DNA of 6,007 nt from Bacteroidales bacterium (GTDB lineage: Bacteria > Bacteroidota > Bacteroidia > Bacteroidales > VadinHA17), in contig JALOMK010000146.1 of NCBI GenBank assembly GCA_025455505.1, forward strand, positions 1 through 6,007. The letters run 5' to 3'. This document shows, one piece after another, positions 1 to 6,007 of this stretch. The notes under the pieces were generated by a model that was not told the origin of the DNA, made no database searches, and saw nothing but the letters and a program-made list of their open reading frames with translations. Position numbers and translations under genes: made by a program. How positions within the stretch are numbered: the stretch's first letter is position 1; the number at the start of each line of letters is the position of its first letter.

Positions 1-212
1 ATGTACGAAGCAGGGAAACTGAAAACAAGGAACATTATCATATAGGACATTGCGAGAAAATCGATATTGAAAAAAGAATTCCCGTCAAATTGACCCTTGT
101 AGAAAACCGCTGCAGGCCTGGCAACAGCGGCATGTGTCAGCCACTGGACCTCCGCGGAAAAGGTTATCAGCATGAAGATGCAAAGGATTACCCAGCGATA
201 GGATGACTTCAT
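1..212 (-). CDS. FLVCR-like major facilitator superfamily transporter, N-terminal 70 codons (cut by left edge)
   Basis: The ATG is at 212-210 and the frame stays open to base 1. The translation starts MKSSYRWVILCIFMLITFSA, giving a short basic/aromatic N-terminus and a first membrane helix at about residues 6-20. A polar loop follows, then a second helix at about 52-70 that reads FNIDFLAMSYMIMFLVFSFP followed by ASY. The RW start, the tryptophan near the end of helix 1 and the I-D-x-L-(A/S)-M-x-Y-M ... P-(V/A)-(A/S)-(W/Y) pattern of helix 2 match the FLVCR branch of the MFS as I remember it. It would be an inner-membrane carrier. Animal FLVCR proteins move choline and have been linked to heme, but bacterial relatives next to glycosidases are of unknown cargo; a sugar or sugar acid is an inference from context. 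The start lies 16 bases after the stop of the propeller gene, same strand, so it is probably the third gene of the fucosidase operon. About five sixths of the protein is outside the window. Confidence 0.72.
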   Translation of the reverse strand, partial: MKSSYRWVILCIFMLITFSAEVQWLTHAAVARPAAVFYKGQFDGNSFFNIDFLAMSYMIMFLVFSFPASY

Positions 213-228
213 CGATATATGATGTCTG

Positions 229-1230
229 TTAATACTTTGCTGTCACAGGGCCCTTCTTTGTCCACTTAACTTCAACTTTCGAAAGGAACCAGGTCTTCCC
301 ATTGTCATTGTTTCCCTGGAAAAAGAGCCATGTTCTACCGTTTTCGTCCCTGAAAATATGAGGGTGGCCCGATTCGGATGAGTTCCAGCTGCCGGGGGCT
401 CCGTTCTTAAGGAAAGGCTCTTCGGAAAGCCGTTTCCAGCTGATGCCGTCGCTGCTTTCAGCGACCCCGATCTGCTGTGGAGCATTGTTGTAAGCGCCGG
501 CATAGAACATGTACAATTTCCCCTTCCTTTCGATAACTGATGCTCCTTCGATACAGTCCTTCTCCCACCCGAGTTCCGGCTTCAGTATCGGGGCATCTTC
601 CGAAATGTTCGTCCAGTCCTGGCGCCCGAAATCAGTATTCCCCGGGGCCATCGCCACTCCCAGCATCTGGATCTTGTACGATGGATCGCGTGTGGCATAA
701 TAGAGATAATAATTCCCCATGTATTCGATGACCTCGGCATCAATGGCCCTGCCGCAGTTCCAGTCGCCGCCGGGCCTGAATACAGGATTTGTACTGTTCC
801 GCATGAAAGTAATCCCGTCTGTGGATGTGGCATGACAGATTGCATCATCCTTGCCGTTTCCATAGGTCTGGTAAAAAAGATGGACTTTCCCGTCGATGAC
901 CCTTGCACAGGGGGCACACAGGCCCTTTGCTTCATAATCGGCAGCCGGAATGATCTCACCCGTCTTTCTCCATCCGATAAGATCATCACTCTCTGCAATA
1001 CCTATGCCCAGACCCTTCACAGGATTGTCCTTGTCGCTGTAAGGCCGTATCGAATAATACATGAGGTACCTGCCTTCAAAAAAAATAACATGCGGGTCTT
1101 TTGAAAAGGGAGAACCCGTCCTCGAGGGATCACCGAACATCATAAGCGGCTTTCCTCCCTTCTCCTGAGCCACAGTATCCCTGATACCGGCAAGAAGGCA
1201 CAACGCTATTATCAGAGTGACTTTCATCAT
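229..1230 (-). CDS. Secreted GH43-like five-bladed beta-propeller glycosidase
   Basis: This protein has 333 residues from the ATG at 1230-1228. That start gives a clean signal peptide (MMKVTLIIALCLLAG, then a site near TVAQ-E), so the product is exported to the periplasm or outside. The rest looks like a five-bladed propeller with repeated strand motifs of the form (Y/F)LMYY, HLFYQ, YLYYA, LYMFYAG and WLFFQG, and short ATSTDGITF/AESSDGISW turns. Three acidic positions fit the GH43/GH32 (clan F/J-like) scheme: D45 in SKDPHV as base, D164 in RAIDAEV as pKa modulator, E228 in CIEGASV as acid; H289/H291 in SGHPHIF may be the central His that binds metal or water. Known members act on arabinosides, xylosides, galactosides or fructosides; I cannot fix the specificity or subfamily. 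It follows the fucosidase with an ATGA overlap, so a role in the same glycan breakdown is likely. A longer in-frame ATG at 1263 would only add frame-shadow residues before the signal peptide. Confidence 0.8.
   Translation of the reverse strand: MMKVTLIIALCLLAGIRDTVAQEKGGKPLMMFGDPSRTGSPFSKDPHVIFFEGRYLMYYSIRPYSDKDNPVKGLGIGIAESDDLIGWRKTGEIIPAADYEAKGLCAPCARVIDGKVHLFYQTYGNGKDDAICHATSTDGITFMRNSTNPVFRPGGDWNCGRAIDAEVIEYMGNYYLYYATRDPSYKIQMLGVAMAPGNTDFGRQDWTNISEDAPILKPELGWEKDCIEGASVIERKGKLYMFYAGAYNNAPQQIGVAESSDGISWKRLSEEPFLKNGAPGSWNSSESGHPHIFRDENGRTWLFFQGNNDNGKTWFLSKVEVKWTKKGPVTAKY
1227..1230 (-). promoter_or_regulatory. ATGA stop/start overlap (translational coupling site)
   Basis: Read on the minus strand, the four bases are ATGA: the ATG starts the propeller enzyme and the TGA ends the fucosidase. 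A second ATG follows directly (1227-1225), so the enzyme starts MM. There is no strong Shine-Dalgarno sequence before it. The arrangement shows that the two genes share one transcript and suggests that ribosomes ending the fucosidase restart on the second gene. The overlap itself is seen directly; the coupling is inferred. Confidence 0.7.
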
Positions 1231-2786
1231 CTGAAATCTATCCTGAACCCTGTCACAATCCATTCAGGCAGGGTTGATGGCATTGCAATTACGAGTGCAT
1301 CCTCCTCCTGCTTCCACTTAATCCTTTCGCTGCTGCCCAGGATTCTCACTGATTTAATCTTTCTTTCCTCAAGGCCGGCCTTCTTTCCAAGCGATACAAT
1401 CTTCAGCTGTCCTTCGGGTTTCTGCATGCTGAAGGCGAATACTGCATTCTCCTTTGCTGTGAACCTGATGTCTCCGGCCTCATAAGGCCTTACATCCCTC
1501 ACGCCGCCAAAAGTGCCCTTTTCCTGGTTGCTGATCGAGGGTCCCTCTCCGTAGACCTTCCACGGACGGGTTCCATAAATACCTTCACCGTTCACCGGTG
1601 TCCATTCAGCTATCTCTTCAAGAATGTCCAGAACGTCAGGCTCGAGATCCCCCTCAGGTGTCTGCACCACATTCAGCAGGAGGTTGCCGTTTTTGCTTAC
1701 AATATCCACCAGCATCTGTATCACTTCAACACCGGTCATATACTTCTGTCCGGTCCTGTAGTACCAGTCACCGATTGAGGTATCGGTCTGCCAGGGCTCC
1801 GGGCTTATCGAATCCATAGCTCCCCTTTCTATGTCCCTCACCCAACGTCCTTCAGGCTGAAGGTGCTTGCAGGTATAAACAGCCTCCAGTAAGCCACCGT
1901 TCTTGATTATATCCTGGTTATAGAAGTTTGCAAGCATACGCTGCCCATATTTTTCGAAAGGAAGAGCCCCGTCGGTATACAGAAGGTCAGGCTTATACAT
2001 TTCGAGCAGTTCCGATATGCTTGCAAACCAGTTCTGCTGGTTAAGGCTGTCCTTTGTATACCAGGCATAATCATCAGCTGCTGTTTTTGGGTGATACAGG
2101 TCCTGGTACTGAGGATCGGCGCCATCATAAGGCACACCTTTCATCGGACCGCTTTTGTCAGCTCCATGGCTGGGCCGGAACCAGGTATAGCTTGCCCCGA
2201 GATGTTCCGATACTCCGAAACGCAGTCCTTCTTTCTTTGCGGCTGCCTGCCAGAGGCCGACGACATCCTTCATGGGACCCATTTTCACCGAGTTCCACCT
2301 GTGTATTTTCGAATCCCACAGGAAAAAGTTGTCGTGGTGGGTAGCCATGCTTACAAAATATCTTGCCCCTACCCTCTTGTATAAAGCCATAAGTTTTTCA
2401 GGATCCCATCTTTCAGCCTTCCAGAGAGGAATTATGTCCTTGTATCCGAATTTCGAAGGATGCCCGTAATGCTCAACATGATACAGGTATTCCCGGCTTG
2501 GCTTTCCTGTCGGCTCATTTGTCCGCCTGTTGACAATATCCGATTCATACATCTTCCTGGCATACCAGTCGCCCTGCCGCGGCACTGCCTGCGGCCCCCA
2601 ATGGGCCCATATCCCGAATTTGGCGTCACTAAACCATTCAGGGTACTGGTATTGCCTGAACGATTCAAGGTCGGGAGCGAAAGACGGCTCATAAATTCTG
2701 GCTTCAGGCTTTTTAACATCCTCCGCGCACGAAATTGCGATCAGTGAGTAAATAATAACAATTGCAGTTGAAAATGGCTTTCTCAT
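1227..2786 (-). CDS. Alpha-L-fucosidase, glycoside hydrolase family 29, lipoprotein
   Basis: This 519-residue protein hydrolyses terminal alpha-L-fucose from glycans by a retaining mechanism. The N-terminus has a lipoprotein signal (SLIAISC, Cys20, then AED), so it is anchored to a membrane, facing the periplasm or the outside. The (beta/alpha)8 catalytic domain runs from about residue 47 to 395. Visible family marks are FGIWAHWGP (57-65, fucose-binding His63), ATHHDNF (148-154, His150/His151), the nucleophile Asp272 in LLYTDGALPF, and ERGAMDSISPEPWQTDTSIG (320-339), which holds the acid/base candidates Glu320 and Glu330. NGNLLLNV (366-373) is also typical. From VNGEGIYGTRPW (398-409) onwards a C-terminal beta-sandwich follows. 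Length and motifs look complete, with no frameshift. The PWQTDTSIG pattern is more like subfamily A (broad specificity) than B, but I am less sure of this. It is first in the operon with the propeller enzyme and the transporter. Confidence 0.95.
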   Translation of the reverse strand: MRKPFSTAIVIIYSLIAISCAEDVKKPEARIYEPSFAPDLESFRQYQYPEWFSDAKFGIWAHWGPQAVPRQGDWYARKMYESDIVNRRTNEPTGKPSREYLYHVEHYGHPSKFGYKDIIPLWKAERWDPEKLMALYKRVGARYFVSMATHHDNFFLWDSKIHRWNSVKMGPMKDVVGLWQAAAKKEGLRFGVSEHLGASYTWFRPSHGADKSGPMKGVPYDGADPQYQDLYHPKTAADDYAWYTKDSLNQQNWFASISELLEMYKPDLLYTDGALPFEKYGQRMLANFYNQDIIKNGGLLEAVYTCKHLQPEGRWVRDIERGAMDSISPEPWQTDTSIGDWYYRTGQKYMTGVEVIQMLVDIVSKNGNLLLNVVQTPEGDLEPDVLDILEEIAEWTPVNGEGIYGTRPWKVYGEGPSISNQEKGTFGGVRDVRPYEAGDIRFTAKENAVFAFSMQKPEGQLKIVSLGKKAGLEERKIKSVRILGSSERIKWKQEEDALVIAMPSTLPEWIVTGFRIDFR

Positions 2787-2935
2787 GGATCATCTGTTTG
2801 TAAACCCTAAAATAGGCCTTTTAATCGAATTGTAAAGGTCGAAGGAAATCAGAATTAAATAATTAAATTCAGAACTGTAATATTTATATAATGCCAACAT
2901 ATATACAGACTCTTATTATATTTATTTCCAGCCAT
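2787..2935. promoter_or_regulatory. Divergent A/T-rich intergenic region between the fucosidase operon and the DUF5916 gene
   Basis: This is the only sizeable non-coding stretch. It is 149 bases long, clearly richer in A/T than the flanking genes, and must carry the promoters for both directions. Towards the fucosidase, the minus strand shows TATTTTAG (2814-2807), one mismatch from the Bacteroidota -7 element TAnnTTTG, with TTTA at 2836-2833 about 18 bases upstream as a weak -33 candidate; this would leave a leader of only about 14 bases. Towards the DUF5916 gene I see only poor matches. The candidates are tentative. No riboswitch or small RNA is evident. Confidence 0.5.
2849..2873. repeat. 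Imperfect 25-base palindrome, candidate operator
   Basis: The half-sites read TCAGAATTAAAT, central A (2861), AATTAAATTCAGA on the plus strand. Ten of the twelve base pairs around the centre are complementary; the mismatches are A/A pairs at 2851/2871 and 2857/2865. The palindrome lies 62 bases from each of the two divergent start codons, so its centre is exactly the centre of the intergenic region. This fits a site for a dimeric repressor or activator serving both genes. No regulator gene is in the window, and A/T-rich DNA gives such symmetry fairly often by chance. Confidence 0.35.
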
Positions 2936-5092
2936 ATGAATAGAAGACTCATCATCCTTCTTGCAAGTCTGTTTCTTACTTACGCAGTGCCTGGGCAGGA
3001 GCTTAGAATTGCAGCTTTAAAGTCAGCCACTGCACCGCTTATCGATGGACGGCTTGATGATGAAGTCTGGAAAAATGCAATTCCGTTCTCAGAATTCAGA
3101 ATGGTAGAGCCTGTTCCGGGGAACACACCCACCGAGCTCACAGAGATCAGTATCATTTATACCCCGGGATCTGTAATATTCGGGATAAGGTGCCATGATT
3201 CAGAACCTGGCAAAATTTCAGCATTAAATATGATGCGCGATAAGGCTGAAGAACCGGAAGAGGACCAGGTAAGCATTCTTCTTGATCCTTTTCTTGACAA
3301 GAGGACTGGTTATGTATTCATTGTTAACCCTAAAGGAGCAAAAAGCGAGGGTTTTGCATCGGGGGAGCACCTGAGCCTCGGGTGGGACGGACTGTGGGAT
3401 GCACGCTGCACAATAGATGACGAAGGCTGGACGGCTGAAATAGCCATACCATTCCTGACTGTCGCTTTTAATCCAAAGCTTACAACCTGGGGCTTCAACC
3501 TTGAAAGATATATAGCAAGAAAGCAGGAAATTATAAGATTCTCGGGAATCAGCCTCAACAGCTATTTCTCAAATCCGGCGGATGCAGGATTACTCGATGG
3601 AATAGAGGACATTAAACAGGGTTTGGGAGTAACATTCCGACCCTATGGAAAGCTCTCACGGAATGATGATAAAACCGACGATGAAAAAGCAGATTACAGC
3701 GTAACAGGAGGTTTTGATTTGTACAAGAACATTACTCCGAATCTTACTGCAGCCATAACAGTCAATACCGACTTTGCCGAAACAGAGGTAGATCAGCGCA
3801 GGATAAATATTACACGTTTCCCGCTCTACTATCCTGAGAAAAGAACCTTCTTTCTCGAAGGGTCCGACATTTTCGAATATGGAAGCACTTCATCCTCTAC
3901 TTTCCTCCCTTTTTTCAGCAGGCGGATCGGGCTATACAAGGGCGAGCAGGTCCCTCTTGATTTTGGAGCAAAAGTGTTCGGGAAAGTCGGAAATACGAAT
4001 ATCTCGGTTCTTGACGTACAATCCGGAAGTTCAGGTCCTTTACAATCGACCAATATGTTTGCAGGCAGGGTTTCGCAGAACATACTCGAAGAATCGAGGG
4101 TAGGTGTTATTCTCACCAACGGAAGCCAGTCGGGGGAGAAAAATACTCTCTCCGGTGCCGACTTCAGATATAAGACGTCAAAGTTCATGGGAACCGATAA
4201 CTTCTCCGTTGACCTGTGGGGCGTAAAAAACTGGAATGAGAAAAAAGGAGGAAACAAAAGCGGGTTCGGGTTTAAAATTGATTACCCCAACGACCTGATT
4301 GACGCCGCATTAAGCTATACTTTTTTCGGAGATTCGATTGACCCCGGGCTCGGCTTCCTGCCCAGGAAAGGCTACCATATGACAAATCTTGGCTTCAGGT
4401 ACATGCCCCGTCCGGCAGGCGGCTTCGTAGGTGATATTGTCAGGCAGTTTACATTTGGATTCAGGCTGCAAAATTACTGGAGACTTAACGGTGATCCGGA
4501 GAGCATGAATTTCAGGCTGTCACCGCTGGTGTTCAAAACTGAAAGCGGTGAGGAAGTTTCTTTTGAAGTTGAATGGATAAGGGATGTTCTGCAGGAGGAT
4601 TTCGAGGTTTCTGACGGAGTAATTATACCGGTTGGCGACTACAGGTTTATGAATTATGGTCTGGAAGTGTCCACCGCGTCCCACAGGATGTTTGTATTAT
4701 CGCTCGAAAGCCGCTTCGGAGAGTTCTACGATGGAGAGCTGACTGACATTTCAGGTGCAATATCGGGACGCTTTGGCGGATATGTCACAATCGAGGCAGG
4801 TGCAAACAACGTGCGTGGCTGGATGCCTCAGGGAAATTTTACGGAGAATGTCCTTTTTGCAAGACTGAATCTATATCTAAACCCGAACCTTGGAATTAAT
4901 AATTATCTTCAGTACGACGACGGATCTGAAGAGATCGGATACAACGGCAGGCTCTTCTGGCAGATCCGCCCGGGAAACATAATCTATCTTGTTTACAACA
5001 ATAATACCGGCAAAAGCAGTAACACGGATCACCGTTACAAAGCACTTGAAGATCAGGTTCTGTTCAAGATACAGATGAGTATCAGATTCTGA
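2936..5092 (+). CDS. CBM9-like domain plus DUF5916 outer-membrane beta-barrel protein
   Basis: The protein has 718 residues from the ATG at 2936. That start gives a standard signal peptide (MNRRLIILLASLFLTYAVPG, then Q-E); an in-frame ATG at 2891 would add 15 residues before it and is less likely. Residues about 22-220 form a CBM9/DOMON-like beta-sandwich: IDGRLDDEVW (36-45), EDQVSILLDPF (109-119), and WTAEIAIPF (165-173) are typical. A second part carries the hallmark of DUF5916, VNTDFAETEVDQRRINITRF (276-295), then YYPEKRTFFLEG (298-309) and FFSRRIG (326-332). The remainder alternates polar and hydrophobic strands with aromatic girdles and ends in MSIRF, with a final Phe as in outer-membrane barrels. 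The biochemical role of the family is unknown; carbohydrate binding is suggested only by the front domain. It is divergent from the fucosidase operon and probably a single-gene transcript, since the next gene is convergent. The family is widespread in Bacteroidota, often without nearby glycosidases, so the link to fucose here is weak. Confidence 0.88.
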   Translation: MNRRLIILLASLFLTYAVPGQELRIAALKSATAPLIDGRLDDEVWKNAIPFSEFRMVEPVPGNTPTELTEISIIYTPGSVIFGIRCHDSEPGKISALNMMRDKAEEPEEDQVSILLDPFLDKRTGYVFIVNPKGAKSEGFASGEHLSLGWDGLWDARCTIDDEGWTAEIAIPFLTVAFNPKLTTWGFNLERYIARKQEIIRFSGISLNSYFSNPADAGLLDGIEDIKQGLGVTFRPYGKLSRNDDKTDDEKADYSVTGGFDLYKNITPNLTAAITVNTDFAETEVDQRRINITRFPLYYPEKRTFFLEGSDIFEYGSTSSSTFLPFFSRRIGLYKGEQVPLDFGAKVFGKVGNTNISVLDVQSGSSGPLQSTNMFAGRVSQNILEESRVGVILTNGSQSGEKNTLSGADFRYKTSKFMGTDNFSVDLWGVKNWNEKKGGNKSGFGFKIDYPNDLIDAALSYTFFGDSIDPGLGFLPRKGYHMTNLGFRYMPRPAGGFVGDIVRQFTFGFRLQNYWRLNGDPESMNFRLSPLVFKTESGEEVSFEVEWIRDVLQEDFEVSDGVIIPVGDYRFMNYGLEVSTASHRMFVLSLESRFGEFYDGELTDISGAISGRFGGYVTIEAGANNVRGWMPQGNFTENVLFARLNLYLNPNLGINNYLQYDDGSEEIGYNGRLFWQIRPGNIIYLVYNNNTGKSSNTDHRYKALEDQVLFKIQMSIRF
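5082..5092. other. Tail-to-tail gene overlap of 11 bases on an odd palindrome
   Basis: The DUF5916 gene ends at 5092 (TGA, plus strand) and the glycosidase gene ends at 5082 (TGA, minus strand). The shared bases TCAGATTCTGA are a perfect palindrome around the central T, so both genes read nearly the same codons there: the plus strand ends in I-R-F-stop, and the minus strand in F-R-I-stop. No intergenic space is left for a terminator, and no stem-loop with a T-run is visible nearby, so the two transcripts must overlap at their 3' ends. Confidence 0.85.
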
Positions 5093-6007
5093 AGCTGATT
5101 TCAAGTATCGAATGCAAGGCCAGCCTTCCGACTTTCACTGTTGAAATACCGTCCTTGTAGCTGAACTTCAGCTTTTTCCCTTCCGGTTGAAGCATAATGG
5201 CTGACGGCTTTGTTTCCGTCCTGATTGAGACTTCAAGGTTTTCGAGCGCAGGAACCTGGTCGTAGCCGATTGCTGTCTGGTTGGTATGTTCTCCGGCGAC
5301 ATTTATAAGGTTCACGTATGTTTTCCCGTTAAGCCGGTTCAATGCTACATGTACGAGCTGCGATCCGCTCACTCGTACAAGAGGGTCGCGATAGAGCTCG
5401 GAAATGATCTCCGACAGAAAGTCACGCAGGAGGGGAGTCTTGTATTCCGAATAACAGGAACCGGCATTGAAATAAATCCCTGCGACCCTTCCGCTGCCTG
5501 AATTGCTTATGCTTGCAGCTATCATGTCAGACGGTGCATTGAAATCACTTCCCCTGTAAAACATCGAATATGCGTTTGCATCCGGCCGCAGCTTAATGTC
5601 AGCAATTTCTGTCCGGGCCGAACCTATCCTCCCTCCCGACTCAAAAAAGACCTGACTCTTTGCCTGTTTTGTATACGACTCAATACCAAGCTCTTCCCTG
5701 AAAAGACCAGCAGTTTCAGCTCCTATCACAAGAAGCCTGCCCCCGTTCCTGGCATATTGCCGCAACTCAGCTATAAAGGAATCAGAAAGGTAGTTGCATT
5801 CGGGAACTATAATTAGCGGGTATTTGCTCATGTTGCCTGACAGGTGGTGCTCCATAAGGATTTCAACACAGTTTTGTCCGTCAAGAAGTGAATAGAGCGT
5901 GCCCTGGAGCATCGAAAGAGACCTTGAATACGGCACAGGGGAACTCCTCTGGTAACTCTCCGAAGGGTATAGCAGCGCCACCTGTGGCACCGGCCGGTCC
6001 CCGTACC
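5082..6007 (-). CDS. C-terminal part of a GH42/GHL-type glycosidase (cut by right edge)
   Basis: The frame is open to the right edge; 307 codons are visible, and the GTG at 5990-5988 is an internal Val in GDRPVPQVALLYPSE, not a start. The first visible part (about residues 8-115) is a class I GATase-like/beta-galactosidase-trimerisation fold: PQVALLYPSE strand and loop, YPLIIVPECNYLSD, then ELRQYARNGGRLLVIGAETA. In such enzymes this domain follows an N-terminal (beta/alpha)8 catalytic barrel, which lies outside the window, so the activity cannot be named. A middle part (about 116-215) includes GRVAGIYFNAG and a helical segment TPLLRDFLSEIISELY. The end is a beta-sandwich (HVALNRLNGKTYVNLINVAG to the C-terminal LHSILEISFRI) of a type seen at the end of many Bacteroidota and Planctomycetota glycosidases. 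The substrate is unknown. The gene is convergent with the DUF5916 gene and therefore in a different transcript from the fucosidase operon. No frame break is seen. Confidence 0.72.
   Translation of the reverse strand, partial: YGDRPVPQVALLYPSESYQRSSPVPYSRSLSMLQGTLYSLLDGQNCVEILMEHHLSGNMSKYPLIIVPECNYLSDSFIAELRQYARNGGRLLVIGAETAGLFREELGIESYTKQAKSQVFFESGGRIGSARTEIADIKLRPDANAYSMFYRGSDFNAPSDMIAASISNSGSGRVAGIYFNAGSCYSEYKTPLLRDFLSEIISELYRDPLVRVSGSQLVHVALNRLNGKTYVNLINVAGEHTNQTAIGYDQVPALENLEVSIRTETKPSAIMLQPEGKKLKFSYKDGISTVKVGRLALHSILEISFRI

Noticed and set aside
582..998. 138-residue minus-strand open frame inside the propeller gene
   Set aside because: It is a frame-shifted reading of the propeller enzyme, rich in Arg, Met and Pro, without domain features.
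1231..1263. Longer start for the propeller enzyme (MDCDRVQDRFQ extension)
   Set aside because: It would put eleven polar residues before the signal peptide and overlap the fucosidase deeply; the ATGA start gives a normal signal peptide.
2917..2924. TATATTTA as a -7 element for the DUF5916 gene
   Set aside because: It would leave only a few bases of leader before the ATG at 2936, and there is no TTTG-like -33 element at the right distance.
2891..2935. Upstream ATG for the DUF5916 protein
   Set aside because: It adds 15 residues before the basic n-region NRR of a standard signal peptide and takes up promoter space; the ATG at 2936 is better.
3829..4257. 142-residue minus-strand open frame inside the DUF5916 gene
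   Set aside because: It lies wholly opposite a well-supported gene, has no recognisable domain and is rich in Pro, Ser and Phe, as expected from an antisense shadow.
5116..5127. Inverted repeat AAGGC-CA-GCCTT as a terminator
   Set aside because: It has a five-base stem with a two-base loop and no T-run, and it lies inside the coding region of the right-hand gene.
5988..5990. GTG as start of the right-hand gene
   Set aside because: The frame stays open to the edge, and the preceding residues Y-G-D-R-P lead naturally into the PQVALLYPSE strand, so the Val is internal.

Overview
The window looks like part of a carbohydrate-utilisation locus from a member of the Bacteroidota. This rests on several signs: start codons without strong Shine-Dalgarno sequences and with A/T-rich leaders, signal peptides ending in AQE or GQE, a lipoprotein-anchored family 29 alpha-L-fucosidase, and a large CBM9-like/DUF5916 outer-membrane-type protein, a family very common in that phylum. 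Genus or species cannot be fixed from the sequence. Coding density is very high: five protein genes, two of them cut by the window edges, and only one real intergenic region. I see no RNA genes, mobile elements or CRISPR arrays.

Layout. A three-gene cluster lies on the minus strand and reads right to left: a GH29 alpha-L-fucosidase lipoprotein (2786 to 1227), a secreted GH43-like five-bladed beta-propeller enzyme (1230 to 229) whose start overlaps the fucosidase stop as ATGA, and, 16 bases further on, the first 70 codons of an FLVCR-like major facilitator transporter (212 to 1, cut by the left edge). A divergent 149-base A/T-rich region (2787-2935) contains an operator-like imperfect palindrome exactly at its centre. 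From it a plus-strand gene (2936-5092) encodes a CBM9-like plus DUF5916 beta-barrel protein. This gene runs tail to tail into, and overlaps by 11 bases, a minus-strand gene (6007 to 5082, cut by the right edge). That gene encodes the C-terminal part of a GH42/GHL-type glycosidase with a GATase-like domain and a terminal beta-sandwich.

How they may work together (inference). The fucosidase and the GH43-like enzyme would trim fucosylated or related glycans outside the cytoplasm or in the periplasm, and the MFS protein would import a small product. The DUF5916 protein sits in or at the outer membrane with a carbohydrate-binding-like front domain. The partial right-hand gene probably belongs to a second, similar catabolic cluster. 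No SusC/SusD pair lies in the window, so this is either the flank of a larger polysaccharide utilisation locus or a simpler monosaccharide/oligosaccharide scavenging unit. None of the proteins is clearly outside known superfamilies. The least understood parts are the exact specificity of the propeller enzyme, the cargo of the transporter and the role of the DUF5916 protein.
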